A stretch of 32,523 nucleotides of DNA, taken from NCBI GenBank assembly GCA_022508785.1, contig JAFLUN010000005.1, forward strand, positions 1 to 32,523. The letters run 5' to 3'. The position numbers and the translations under genes were made by a program. The notes below the pieces were generated by a model. It searched no databases. It was not told the DNA's origin and was given only the letters and a program-made list of their open reading frames with translations. Positions 9,411-18,581 of this stretch are shown here, piece by piece (positions within the stretch are counted from its first letter, which is position 1; every line of letters starts with the position of its first letter). This DNA is from Oscillospiraceae bacterium (lineage in GTDB: Bacteria > Bacillota > Clostridia > Oscillospirales > Acutalibacteraceae).

Positions 9411-12400
9411 TTATTTAAAGTACTTAACAGCAGCTTCAAACATCTTTATGTCATAATTGCCGGGAACATTCTTATAAAGACCTGCTCCCACACGCTCGCT
9501 GTGACCCATTTTACCGAATACTCTGCCGTCAGGTGACGTAATACCTTCAATAGCGTACATTGAATCGTTGGGATTAAACTGAATGTCGTTGGTAGCATTT
9601 CCGTTAAGGTCAACGTACTGTGTAGCAATTTGACCGTTTGCGGCAAGCTTCTTTATAAGCTCTTCGGAAGCTAAAAATCTGCCTTCGCCGTGCGAAATCG
9701 GAACTGAATACACATCCCCTACGTTAGTAAGTGACAACCACGGAGACTTGTTAGATGCAATTCTTGTTCTTACGATTTTTGACTGGTGGCGTGCAATAGT
9801 GTTAAATGTAAGCGTAGGACAGCTTTCATCGGTATCAATAATTTTACCGTAAGGCACAAGTCCCAGCTTAATGAGCGCCTGGAAGCCGTTACAGATACCG
9901 CACATAAGTCCGTCTCTGTTTTCAAGCAAATCGGTAACTCCGTCTTTAATTGCGGCGTTACGGAAGAATGCAGTAATAAACTTACCGCTGCCGTCAGGCT
10001 CGTCGCCGCCTGAGAAACCGCCCGGAATAAAAATCATCTGTGCCGTTTTAAGCTTATTTGCAAACTCCTCAACACTTGACTGAATTGCAGATGATGTGAG
10101 GTTTTTAATGACGATTATTTCAGGCTCTGCCCCTGCATCACGAACAGCCTTTGCGCTGTCATATTCGCAGTTTGTACCCGGGAACGCAGGAATAAGAACT
10201 TTAGGCTTTGCACACTTAATTGAAGGTGCAGGGTAACTCTCTGCTTTATAATTAAAGTTTTCAACCGTTGCAGCATTTTCGGTTATATTACAGGAATATA
10301 CACCTTCAAGCTTATTTTCGTAAAGATCGGAAATCTCTGCCATTTGTACTGTTTCATCAGCAAAAGTAAGAGCTGTTGCTTCTGTGATTTCACCGATTAC
10401 ATCGAGTTCTTCAGCATCGCTTACTTCGAGTAAGAACGAAGCGTAATTGTAACCGAAAACATCGTCAACAGAAAACTTATCATTAAATTTGAAGCCGAAG
10501 CCGTTTCCGAGACACATCTTCATTACAGCCTCTGCAATACCGCCAAGACCGGGTGTATAGCAGGAAACTGCATTACCGCTCTTTATAAGAGTGCTTACCT
10601 TTTCAAAAACGCCTAAAAGAGAATTTGTGTCGGGAAGACCGTCAGAATTATATTCTGGCTTAATTATAACAACCTTATTCCCTGCCTTTTTAAATTCGGG
10701 AGAAATAATATCGGTTGTCTTTTCGGTGGTAACTGCAAAGGAAACGAGCGTGGGCGGAACATCTAAATCTTCAAAGGAACCGCTCATTGAATCCTTACCG
10801 CCGATTGAGCCGATTTGCAACTCTTTTTGAGCCTCAAAAGCACCAAGAAGCGCCGCAAGAGGCTTACCCCAACGCTTACCGTCCTGACCGGGCTTTTCAA
10901 AATATTCCTGGAAGGTAAGATAAACATCCTCAAACTTTGCACCCGTTGCTATAAGCTTACAAACCGATTCAATAACCGCAAGATATGCGCCGTGATACGG
11001 ACTTTTTTCCATTATAAACGGGTTATATCCCCAAGACATAAGCGAACAGTCGTCAGTATGCTTTTCTTCGACGCTAATCTTTTGCACCATAGCCTGAATG
11101 GGCGTTCTTTGGTTTTTACCGCCGAATGGCATAAGAACCGTTCCTGCGCCGATAGTGGAGTCAAAACGCTCAGAAAGCCCTCTCTTTGAGCAAATATTAA
11201 GGTCTTCTGCCATAGCCTTAATATTATCTGTAAAGCTTCCGCTTACCTTTTTATTAAAGTCCTGAGGCTTTTGGGGAGTTATTACAATATGCTTATCCGC
11301 ACCGTTGGAATTAAGGAAATCTCTGCTGATATCAACAATTTTCTTGCCGTTCCAATTCATTGTAAGACGAGGATCTGCCTTGACAACTGCAACAGGAGTA
11401 GCCTCAAGATTTTCTTTTTCGGCAAGTGCCAAAAATGCATCTACATTTTCTTTTTCAACAACAACTGCCATTCTTTCCTGGGATTCGGAAATTGCAAGCT
11501 CTGTACCGTCAAGCCCGTCGTATTTCTTCGGTACTGCATTAAGGTCGATTTCAAGACCGTCGGCAAGTTCACCGATAGCAACAGAAACGCCGCCTGCACC
11601 GAAATCGTTACAACGCTTGATCATAAGGCAGGCTTCTTTATTTCTAAACAGTCTCTGCAATTTTCTCTCTTCGGGGGCATTACCCTTTTGAACCTCTGCG
11701 CCGCAGGTTTCAACAGAATGTGCATTATGCGCCTTTGACGAACCCGTAGCACCGCCGATGCCGTCTCTGCCCGTTCTTCCACCTAAAAGAATTACAACAT
11801 CACCAGGAGCAGGAACTTCTCTTCGTACATTTTCCTGAGGTGCGGCGGCAATTACAGCGCCTATCTCCATTCTTTTAGCGGCATAACCCGGGTGATAGAT
11901 TTCATCAACTATGCCTGTTGCAAGACCTATCTGATTGCCGTATGACGAATAACCTGCTGCAGCGGTAGTAACAAGCTTTCTCTGGGGAAGCTTACCGGGA
12001 ATGGTCTCACTTACTGGAACTGTCGGGTCTGCCGCACCCGTAACACGCATTGCGCCGTAAACATAGCTTCTGCCTGAAAGCGGGTCACGGATTGCGCCGC
12101 CTATGCAGGTAGCCGCACCGCCGAATGGCTCAATTTCAGTTGGGTGGTTGTGAGTTTCATTTTTAAACAAAAGCAACCACGGTTCTTTTACGCCGTCTGC
12201 TTCAATTTCAATTTTAACTGTGCAAGCGTTGATTTCTTCAGATTCATCAAGCTTAGGAAGTTTTCCGTTTACTTTAAGATATTTAACGGCAACGGTAGCC
12301 AAATCCATAAGGCAAATGGGCTTAGTTCTGCCAAGCTCTTTGCGAACCGAAATATAATCCTCATATGCTTTTTGCAAAAGCTCGTCTTCAAATTTTACAT

Positions 12401-13097
12401 CGTCAATAACCGTTAAAAAGGTCGTGTGACGGCAATGGTCAGACCAGTAAGTGTCTATCATACGAATTTCAGTAAGTGTCGGATCTCTGTGCTCTGTTTT
12501 AAAGTAATCCTGACAGAACTTAATGTCGTCTTTATCCATTGCAAGACCGTAATTTTCAACAAACTGAGCAAGCTCTTCCTCAGAATACGAATTAAATCCG
12601 TCAAGAGTTTTAACGGCGGTCGGAATTTCGTAGTTAACTTTGAGAGTATCAAACCTTTCAAGTGAGGCTTCTCTTGCTTCAACAGGGTTGATAACATACT
12701 TTTTGATTTCGGCAACATCGCTGTCATTCAGTTCCCCGTAAAGCGCATAAACCTTTGCAGAACGGATAATAGGTCTGTCGCCCTGGGAAATAATTTGGAT
12801 ACACTGTGCTGCTGAGTCCGCCCTTTGGTCAAACTGACCCGGGAGATATTCAACAGCGAAGACTATCGCATCATCAGTTGCAATTTCGTTTGTTGCAATA
12901 TCAAGCTGAGGCTCGGAAAATACAGTTTTAACCGCATAATCAAAAAGCTCTTCCGTTATATTTTCCGCATCATAACGGTTGAAAATGCGAACATCTTTAA
13001 GGTTTTGTATGCCGAGAAGATTTTTAGCGTCGTTTAATAAAGCCTTTGCTTCATTTGCAAGCTCTTTCTTCTTTTCAACAAAAATTCTGTAAACCAA
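9411..13097 (-). CDS. purL: Phosphoribosylformylglycinamidine (FGAM) synthase, single-chain clostridial type
   Basis: PurL converts FGAR, ATP and glutamine to FGAM, the fourth step of purine synthesis. This 1228-residue chain joins an N-terminal PurS-like part, two synthetase halves (for example FKNETHNHPTEIEPFGGAATC) and a C-terminal class I glutaminase domain. In the glutaminase domain FPGTNCEYDS, the nucleophile Cys1069 in GICNGFQAL, and His1199/Glu1201 in GHSERV are all present, so glutamine hydrolysis should be intact. The length and order fit the clostridial single-protein subfamily rather than the split PurS/PurQ/PurL of Bacillus. The start is TTG at 13097 with a strong AAGGAGG 9 nt upstream. 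It is the last gene of the operon, 4 nt after purD, followed by a strong terminator. Confidence 0.97.
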   Translation of the reverse strand: MVYRIFVEKKKELANEAKALLNDAKNLLGIQNLKDVRIFNRYDAENITEELFDYAVKTVFSEPQLDIATNEIATDDAIVFAVEYLPGQFDQRADSAAQCIQIISQGDRPIIRSAKVYALYGELNDSDVAEIKKYVINPVEAREASLERFDTLKVNYEIPTAVKTLDGFNSYSEEELAQFVENYGLAMDKDDIKFCQDYFKTEHRDPTLTEIRMIDTYWSDHCRHTTFLTVIDDVKFEDELLQKAYEDYISVRKELGRTKPICLMDLATVAVKYLKVNGKLPKLDESEEINACTVKIEIEADGVKEPWLLLFKNETHNHPTEIEPFGGAATCIGGAIRDPLSGRSYVYGAMRVTGAADPTVPVSETIPGKLPQRKLVTTAAAGYSSYGNQIGLATGIVDEIYHPGYAAKRMEIGAVIAAAPQENVRREVPAPGDVVILLGGRTGRDGIGGATGSSKAHNAHSVETCGAEVQKGNAPEERKLQRLFRNKEACLMIKRCNDFGAGGVSVAIGELADGLEIDLNAVPKKYDGLDGTELAISESQERMAVVVEKENVDAFLALAEKENLEATPVAVVKADPRLTMNWNGKKIVDISRDFLNSNGADKHIVITPQKPQDFNKKVSGSFTDNIKAMAEDLNICSKRGLSERFDSTIGAGTVLMPFGGKNQRTPIQAMVQKISVEEKHTDDCSLMSWGYNPFIMEKSPYHGAYLAVIESVCKLIATGAKFEDVYLTFQEYFEKPGQDGKRWGKPLAALLGAFEAQKELQIGSIGGKDSMSGSFEDLDVPPTLVSFAVTTEKTTDIISPEFKKAGNKVVIIKPEYNSDGLPDTNSLLGVFEKVSTLIKSGNAVSCYTPGLGGIAEAVMKMCLGNGFGFKFNDKFSVDDVFGYNYASFLLEVSDAEELDVIGEITEATALTFADETVQMAEISDLYENKLEGVYSCNITENAATVENFNYKAESYPAPSIKCAKPKVLIPAFPGTNCEYDSAKAVRDAGAEPEIIVIKNLTSSAIQSSVEEFANKLKTAQMIFIPGGFSGGDEPDGSGKFITAFFRNAAIKDGVTDLLENRDGLMCGICNGFQALIKLGLVPYGKIIDTDESCPTLTFNTIARHQSKIVRTRIASNKSPWLSLTNVGDVYSVPISHGEGRFLASEELIKKLAANGQIATQYVDLNGNATNDIQFNPNDSMYAIEGITSPDGRVFGKMGHSERVGAGLYKNVPGNYDIKMFEAAVKYFK

Positions 13098-13101
13098 GAC
13101 T

Positions 13102-14370
13102 TTAGTCCTCCTTACAATTTAACGCTTTTTGACCGATATCGTGACGGTAATAAGCATTAGCGAAATGAATTTTGCCAACTGCTTCGTAAGAAGCTTTTAT
13201 TGCAGCTTCAAGTGAATCTTCAATACAAGTTACACCGAGCACCCGTCCGCCGTTTGTTAAAAGTTTGCCGTCTTTGAGAGCTGCGCCTGCAACAAATACA
13301 TTATTTTCAAGGCTTTCGGGAATGGTGATCTCGTAACCCTTTTCATATTTTACGGGGTAGCCTTCAGATGCCATAATAACACAGCATGCGTTTTTATCGG
13401 CAAATTTTACGTCGCAATCGGCTAAAGTTTCATTAGTAACCGCCATCATAACCGTAAGCAAATCGCTTTCTAAAAGTGGTAAAACCACCTGCGTTTCAGG
13501 ATCGCCGAAACGGCAGTTATATTCAATTACTTTAGGACCGTCAGAAGTTATCATAAGACCGAAATAAAGGCATCCTTTAAAGGTTCTGCCCTCCTGCTTC
13601 ATAGCTTTTATTGTAGGCAGGAAAATCTTTTCCATACACTCGTCGGCTACTGCCTTTGTATAATACGGATTAGGAGCGACAGTGCCCATACCGCCGGTAT
13701 TAAGCCCTGTATCGTTATCCCCTGCACGCTTATGGTCCATTGATGAAATCATAGGAACAACAACATTTCCGTCTGTAAAAGATAAAACAGAAACCTCAGG
13801 ACCTGTTAAAAACTCTTCAATAACGATATTGTCACCGCTCTTGCCGAATTGCTTGTCCTTCATAATAGAAACAACGGCATCCTTGGCTTCTTCTCTCGTA
13901 TTCGCAATTATAACGCCCTTGCCGAGTGCCAAGCCGTCAGCCTTAATAACGGTTGGAACGGGACAGCTCTCAACATATTCAAGGGCTTTGTCGGCATCCG
14001 AAAAAACTTCATACTGTGCTGTGGGAATACCGTATTTCTTCATAAGCTCTTTTGAAAAGACCTTACTGCCCTCGATTATAGCCGCATTTTTCCTCGGTCC
14101 GAAGCAATGTATACCCTTTTCTTCAAGCGCATCTACACAACCGAGCACAAGCGGATCATCAGGAGCTACAACAGCGTAATCAATTTTATTTTCAATTGCA
14201 AATTCAACGATTTTCTCAATATCAGTAGCGGCAATATTAACAAGCGTGGCATCCTTTGCCATTCCGCCGTTACCGGGAAGAGCAAAGATTTCAGTTACAT
14301 CTTTATTCTCTTTAATTTTTTTGATTATGGCATGCTCTCTTCCGCCGCCGCCGACAACCATTATTTTCAT
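13102..14370 (-). CDS. purD: Phosphoribosylamine-glycine ligase (GAR synthetase)
   Basis: PurD ligates glycine to 5-phosphoribosylamine, the second step of purine synthesis. The 422-residue protein begins with the GARS N-terminal motif MKIMVVGGGGREHA, carries the ATP-grasp KADGLALGKGV loop near 140-150, and the C-terminal ATP-grasp metal-binding region IEYNCRFGDPETQ. Length and motifs are normal for the family. The ATG has GAGGT upstream at good spacing. It lies between the AICAR transformylase gene (19-nt gap) and purL (4-nt gap) in one operon. Confidence 0.97.
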   Translation of the reverse strand: MKIMVVGGGGREHAIIKKIKENKDVTEIFALPGNGGMAKDATLVNIAATDIEKIVEFAIENKIDYAVVAPDDPLVLGCVDALEEKGIHCFGPRKNAAIIEGSKVFSKELMKKYGIPTAQYEVFSDADKALEYVESCPVPTVIKADGLALGKGVIIANTREEAKDAVVSIMKDKQFGKSGDNIVIEEFLTGPEVSVLSFTDGNVVVPMISSMDHKRAGDNDTGLNTGGMGTVAPNPYYTKAVADECMEKIFLPTIKAMKQEGRTFKGCLYFGLMITSDGPKVIEYNCRFGDPETQVVLPLLESDLLTVMMAVTNETLADCDVKFADKNACCVIMASEGYPVKYEKGYEITIPESLENNVFVAGAALKDGKLLTNGGRVLGVTCIEDSLEAAIKASYEAVGKIHFANAYYRHDIGQKALNCKED

Positions 14371-14389
14371 AGGTTTTACCTCGTTTTTA

Positions 14390-15574
14390 TTAGTGATGGA
14401 ACAATCTCATACCCGTAAATGCCATTGACATATTGTATTTATCGCAACATTCAATAACTGCATCGTCACGGATTGAGCCGCCCGGTTCAGCAATATATTT
14501 TACGCCTGAACGGTACGCTCTTTCAATATTATCTGAGAACGGGAAGAAAGCGTCGGAACCGAGGGCAACGCCGTCTTTTGTAGCAAGATAAGCCGCCTGC
14601 TCCTCTTTTGTAAAGGGTTCGGGTCTTTCTGTAAAATACTTCTGCCAAATTCCATCGGCGCAAACATCTTCTTCGTTTTGATTGATATAGCCGTCAATAA
14701 TATTGTCTCTGTCAGGTCTGCCGATATTCTCTTTGAAAGGAAGGTTGATAACCTTATCTGCCTGACGAAGGAACCAAGTGTCAGCCTTTGTGCCTGCAAG
14801 TCTTGTGCAGTGGATTCTTGACTGCTGACCTGCGCCAACGCCAATAGCCTGACCGTCAACTGCATAGCAAACTGAATTAGACTGTGTATATTTAAGAGTA
14901 ATAAGGGCAACTATAAGGTCACGAATTGCGGTTTCAGGCATATCTTTGTTTGCAGTTACAATATTTGAAAGGAGCTCTTTGTTGATTTCAAAATTATTTC
15001 TGCCCTGCTCAAATGTAATGCCGAAAACCTGCTTACGCTCCTGAGCATCGGGAACATAATTCGGGTCAATTTTAACGATATTATAATTGCCGTTTCTCTT
15101 TGATTTAAGAATTTCAAGTGCCTCAGGCTCATAACCGGGGGCAATAATACCGTCTGAAACCTCTCTCTTTATCATTTTTGCAGTTGTAACATCGCAAACA
15201 TCGGAAAGAGCAACCCAGTCACCGAAAGAACACATTCTGTCTGTGCCTCTTGCACGGGCATATGCACAAGCAAGCGGAGAATCGTCAAGACCTTCTATAT
15301 CGTCAACAAAACAAGCCTTTTTAAGAGTATCGGAAAGCGGAATGCCAACTGCCGCCGACGTGGGGCTTACATGCTTAAATGAGGTAACTGCGGGAAGTCC
15401 GAGAGCCTCTTTGAGTTCCTTTACAAGCTGCCATGAATTAAACGCATCAAGGAAATTTATGTAACCGGGTCTGCCGCAAAGAATTTCAATAGGAAGGTCA
15501 CTGCCGTCGTGCATATATATTTTTGAAGGCTTCTGATTAGGGTTACATCCGTACTTAAGTTCAAATTCTTTCAT
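14390..15574 (-). CDS. purH: AICAR formyltransferase, stand-alone (PurH C-terminal domain only)
   Basis: The protein transfers the formyl group of 10-formyl-THF to AICAR to make FAICAR, the ninth step. It carries the catalytic SFKHVSPTSAAVG motif with Lys67-His68 and ends in GMRLFHH, like the C-terminal end of bifunctional PurH. At 394 residues it lacks the roughly 200-residue N-terminal IMP cyclohydrolase (MGS-like) domain. The start codon has a clear GAGG site upstream and begins directly with the transformylase domain, so this is not a truncation of a fusion protein. The missing cyclohydrolase is supplied by the PurO-type gene immediately upstream in the operon, 17 nt away. Confidence 0.92.
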   Translation of the reverse strand: MKEFELKYGCNPNQKPSKIYMHDGSDLPIEILCGRPGYINFLDAFNSWQLVKELKEALGLPAVTSFKHVSPTSAAVGIPLSDTLKKACFVDDIEGLDDSPLACAYARARGTDRMCSFGDWVALSDVCDVTTAKMIKREVSDGIIAPGYEPEALEILKSKRNGNYNIVKIDPNYVPDAQERKQVFGITFEQGRNNFEINKELLSNIVTANKDMPETAIRDLIVALITLKYTQSNSVCYAVDGQAIGVGAGQQSRIHCTRLAGTKADTWFLRQADKVINLPFKENIGRPDRDNIIDGYINQNEEDVCADGIWQKYFTERPEPFTKEEQAAYLATKDGVALGSDAFFPFSDNIERAYRSGVKYIAEPGGSIRDDAVIECCDKYNMSMAFTGMRLFHH

Positions 15575-15591
15575 TTCACTAACCTCAATTC

Positions 15592-16308
15592 TTATTTATT
15601 CTTGTTAACTATTCTTGAGTTGTATTTGCCTGTTTCAATATCAATATATCTTACGAATAATGAAACCTTGTTGTCTTCATTAAGATTTGACCAAATAAGG
15701 TCGGTGAGATCATCAATATCCACATCAGGAAGCTCTAATGTTTTAGGTTCACCCTCAAAGCTCGGAAGCGGATTACCGTCACACTTATATGTATGAATAA
15801 ACTTAGCTTTACCTGCAAGGGGATTTGAATAAGCGTAAGTGTATCTCTGGCATGAGCTGCCGTCGCCGTCTGCTGATTTTAAAATTGACATAGCAAAATT
15901 CATTTCACCGTTCTCACGGTGAATAATTCCTGAAATTCTCGGAGTGTAATTGGGAGCATCGTCTTCAAACTCTCTTGTGCGAAGAGCCTGCTCAAATGTC
16001 ATCTGCTTGTCCATAAGCTCATAAATTGTATCAGTCTGATCGCCGTTTGTAACGATAGTCTTATTACCGAGCACTTTTACGGGTGCATAAATAATAAGAT
16101 GCGGGTCAACCATCTTTGATTCGTCAAAAGCCTGTGTGCGAATACCTTCGCCGTCTTCTACAAAGACACGGTTTCTGCTGTTTTCGCTTCTGCCCATTAT
16201 AAAATAAGCAGTAACAGCCTTCTTACCGTCAGCACTTTTACCGATAATGATTCCCCTGCCGTGATAAGCAAGTGAATTAAGCTCTTCTTTAATAGATTTG
16301 ATTTCCAT
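15592..16308 (-). CDS. purO: IMP cyclohydrolase, PurO type
   Basis: A 238-residue protein resembling the archaeal PurO/IMP_cyclohyd family, which closes FAICAR to IMP in the last step of the pathway. The N-terminal YHGRGIIIGKS...AYFIMGRSENSRNRVF matches the GR-x-hhhG and R-S-x-N-R pattern of the family. It is unrelated to the PurH N-terminal domain. Its place directly before the stand-alone AICAR transformylase makes functional sense, since together they replace bifunctional PurH. The start has AAAGGAG upstream. Family assignment comes from recognised motifs and context; I could not run a profile search. Confidence 0.85.
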   Translation of the reverse strand: MEIKSIKEELNSLAYHGRGIIIGKSADGKKAVTAYFIMGRSENSRNRVFVEDGEGIRTQAFDESKMVDPHLIIYAPVKVLGNKTIVTNGDQTDTIYELMDKQMTFEQALRTREFEDDAPNYTPRISGIIHRENGEMNFAMSILKSADGDGSSCQRYTYAYSNPLAGKAKFIHTYKCDGNPLPSFEGEPKTLELPDVDIDDLTDLIWSNLNEDNKVSLFVRYIDIETGKYNSRIVNKNK

Positions 16309-16330
16309 AATACAAGCTCCTTTTCAGAAT

Positions 16331-16942
16331 TTATTTTGAAATGATTTGCTTACATATTTTTTCAGTAGATTCGGGAAGGATTATCCATTCGGCATTTTCC
16401 ATAACCCTTTTTTGAAGGATTTCGGGAGTGTCGCCGTCCTTAACTTCAACTGCCTTTTGCATTATTATCTCTCCGCCGTCGGGTATTTCATTAACAAAAT
16501 GAACGGTTGCGCCCGTTACCTTAACGCCCTTTTTAAGTGCAGCCTCATGCACATGAAGACCGTAAAAGCCTTCACCGCAAAATGACGGAATCAAAGACGG
16601 ATGAACATTTAATATTCTGTTTTCATAATGCGAGGTAAATTTCTTACTCAAAATAGACATAAAGCCTGCAAGAACAATTAAATCAATGCCGTTTTCGTCA
16701 AGAATTTTTATAATTTCGTTTTCAAATGCTTCCTGAGAACCAAGCTGCTTTTTAAGAACGGTAAATGTTTTAATGCCTGCATTTTTTGCACGGGTAAGAG
16801 CAAACGCTCCGTCTTTATTTGAAATGACAAGCTCAATTTTGCCGCTGGAGATGATACCGCTTGCCTGTGCATCAATGAGAGCTTGTAAATTTGTTCCGCC
16901 GCCTGAAACCAGCACGGCTATTTTAGCTTTTTTGCTCGGCAT
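16331..16942 (-). CDS. purN: Phosphoribosylglycinamide (GAR) formyltransferase
   Basis: PurN uses 10-formyl-THF to formylate GAR, the third step. The 203-residue length is normal. SGGGTNLQAL near residues 13-22 is the phosphate-binding loop, and the catalytic triad is visible as Asn112, His114 (ILNVHPSLIPSF) and Asp155 (IPDGGE). The gene overlaps the end of the upstream FNT channel gene by 20 nt, with its AGGAGG site inside that gene, so the two are probably translationally coupled. The spacing to the PurO gene downstream is 22 nt. Confidence 0.96.
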   Translation of the reverse strand: MPSKKAKIAVLVSGGGTNLQALIDAQASGIISSGKIELVISNKDGAFALTRAKNAGIKTFTVLKKQLGSQEAFENEIIKILDENGIDLIVLAGFMSILSKKFTSHYENRILNVHPSLIPSFCGEGFYGLHVHEAALKKGVKVTGATVHFVNEIPDGGEIIMQKAVEVKDGDTPEILQKRVMENAEWIILPESTEKICKQIISK

Positions 16943-17543
16943 CTTTTTTACCTCCTAAAATGGACAGTAACGGGAATAACATTCCGCCTAACGAATTACC
17001 TAAAATAACAATCCAAATAAACACAAAAGCTCTTAGTGAAACCATACCAGAAACGGCAAAATAGAACATATCAGCAACAGAGTGTTCAAAGCCACTCAAT
17101 ATAAAGACGGGTATGCAGAGTATTATTCCCAAAGGCGTTTTATGGTTTTTGAAAATATCGACTGCAAGGAATATGAGTATTCCGCAGAAAAACGCCCTAA
17201 TAAATGTTTGGGGCATTTCCTGCTGGAGTTTTAATGTACAAGCGTTAAAACCTGCCTCGCGAAGCTTCAGTATTGCGTATGCAAGCGCATAACCGCAAGC
17301 TGTTGTTGCTATTACATTGCCCAAAAGCCCTGTAAGCAATACTGAAAATTCTTCTTTTCCGTGTTTTTCAGGTATGTAGCATATCTTTCCCGTATAAAGA
17401 GAATAGCCTTGATAACAAATGCAAACAAGTGCTACCGTAAAAAGCAGTGAGCCTACATATTTATTGTCACACGCAAGGTAAACTGCTCCGCCGATTGAAA
17501 TCAAAATACCTGCAAAAATTCCGTTAATTACTTTTTTTAGCAT
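16923..17543 (-). CDS. Formate/nitrite transporter (FNT/FocA) family channel
   Basis: A compact 206-residue membrane protein with six hydrophobic segments (about 5-25, 30-52, 66-91, 112-132, 135-163, 170-196). It shows the FNT hallmarks: the GYSLYTG loop at 46-52, like the GxxLFTGN Omega-loop of Foc[12 protein letters not shown] at 150-160, with the central pore histidine at 154; and LGNSLGG at 181-187. FocA-type channels conduct formate or related small anions. It is shorter than the 270-280 residues usual for FocA, mainly in loops and termini. Its start overlaps purM by 7 nt, it has no strong ribosome binding site, and its end overlaps purN by 20 nt, so it is locked into the purine operon. 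I infer formate as the substrate, feeding 10-formyl-THF for PurN and AICAR transformylase; nitrite or another anion is not excluded. Confidence 0.85.
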   Translation of the reverse strand: MLKKVINGIFAGILISIGGAVYLACDNKYVGSLLFTVALVCICYQGYSLYTGKICYIPEKHGKEEFSVLLTGLLGNVIATTACGYALAYAILKLREAGFNACTLKLQQEMPQTFIRAFFCGILIFLAVDIFKNHKTPLGIILCIPVFILSGFEHSVADMFYFAVSGMVSLRAFVFIWIVILGNSLGGMLFPLLSILGGKKDAEQKS

Positions 17544-18577
17544 ATTTCTATTTTATTCTCGTATTTGATGATTTCGCCGATAATGTAAGCGTCCTCACCG
17601 TTAGCCCTTAAGATTTCAAGAGCCTTATCGGCGTCTTGTTTACCTACAACTATGCTCATACCAACGCCCATATTAAAGGTGTTGAACATATCTCTTTCAT
17701 CTATGTTGCCTTTTTTTGACAGAAGCTCGAAAATCGGCAAAACCTTTACTGATTTACGGTCGATTTTCGCGCATAAACCGTCGGGAATACTTCTCGGAAT
17801 ATTCTCATAGAATCCGCCGCCAGTGATATGTGAAATACCCTTAACTTTAACCTCAGAAAGAAGAGCGAGAACGGGTTTTACATAAATTTTTGTGGGCGTA
17901 AGAAGAGTTTCGCCAATAGATTTGCCGCCAAGCTCTGCCACGGGAGATTTAATGTCGCTGTTCTCAACGTCAAACACCTTTCTAACAAGAGAAAAACCGT
18001 TTGAATGAACGCCGCTTGAGGGAAGAGCTATGATAACATCGCCCTCAGCCATTGTTTTGTTATCAATAATCTTTGACTTATCAACAACGCCCGTGCAGTA
18101 GCCTGCAAGGTCATATTCGTCAACAGGATAAAATCCGGGCATTTCAGCAGTTTCACCGCCGATAAGCGCAGCGCCTGACTGAACACAGCCGTCACAAACA
18201 CCTTTAACAATATCTGCTATTTTTTCAGGGATATTTTTACCGCAGGCAATATAATCAAGGAAAAAGAGCGGTTTTGCGCCGCAGCAAATAATATCGTTTA
18301 CACACATTGCAACGCAGTCAATACCAACCGTGTCGTGCTTGTCCATTAAAAATGCAAGTTTTAATTTTGTACCTACCCCGTCAGTACCGCTTACAAGCAC
18401 GGGCTTTGTAATTCCCGTAAGGTCAAGCTCAAAAAGACCGCCAAATCCGCCTACATCAGAGCAAACGCCTGAAGTTAAAGTGGTAGCGATATGCTTTTTC
18501 ATAAGCTCAACTGCCTTGTAGCCTGCAGTAATATCAACGCCTGCCGCTGCATAAACATCCGATTTAGAATTGTTCAT
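17537..18577 (-). CDS. purM: Phosphoribosylformylglycinamidine cyclo-ligase (AIR synthetase)
   Basis: PurM closes FGAM to AIR using ATP, the fifth step. The 346-residue protein shows [23 protein letters not shown] and [13 protein letters not shown], all diagnostic of AIR synthetase in the PurM/PurL/SelD superfamily, and its length is normal. The start has AAAGGA upstream. The gene follows the purF-like gene by 4 nt and overlaps the FNT gene at its 3' end by 7 nt, so it is tightly packed in the operon. Confidence 0.97.
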   Translation of the reverse strand: MNNSKSDVYAAAGVDITAGYKAVELMKKHIATTLTSGVCSDVGGFGGLFELDLTGITKPVLVSGTDGVGTKLKLAFLMDKHDTVGIDCVAMCVNDIICCGAKPLFFLDYIACGKNIPEKIADIVKGVCDGCVQSGAALIGGETAEMPGFYPVDEYDLAGYCTGVVDKSKIIDNKTMAEGDVIIALPSSGVHSNGFSLVRKVFDVENSDIKSPVAELGGKSIGETLLTPTKIYVKPVLALLSEVKVKGISHITGGGFYENIPRSIPDGLCAKIDRKSVKVLPIFELLSKKGNIDERDMFNTFNMGVGMSIVVGKQDADKALEILRANGEDAYIIGEIIKYENKIEIC

Positions 18578-18581
18578 AATC

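Noticed and set aside
11271-11738. 155-aa plus-strand ORF
   Set aside because: Lies entirely antisense to purL, overlaps another shadow ORF, has no recognisable family or ribosome binding site.
13682-14179. 165-aa plus-strand ORF
   Set aside because: Antisense shadow of purD with low-complexity Ser/Pro composition; no support.
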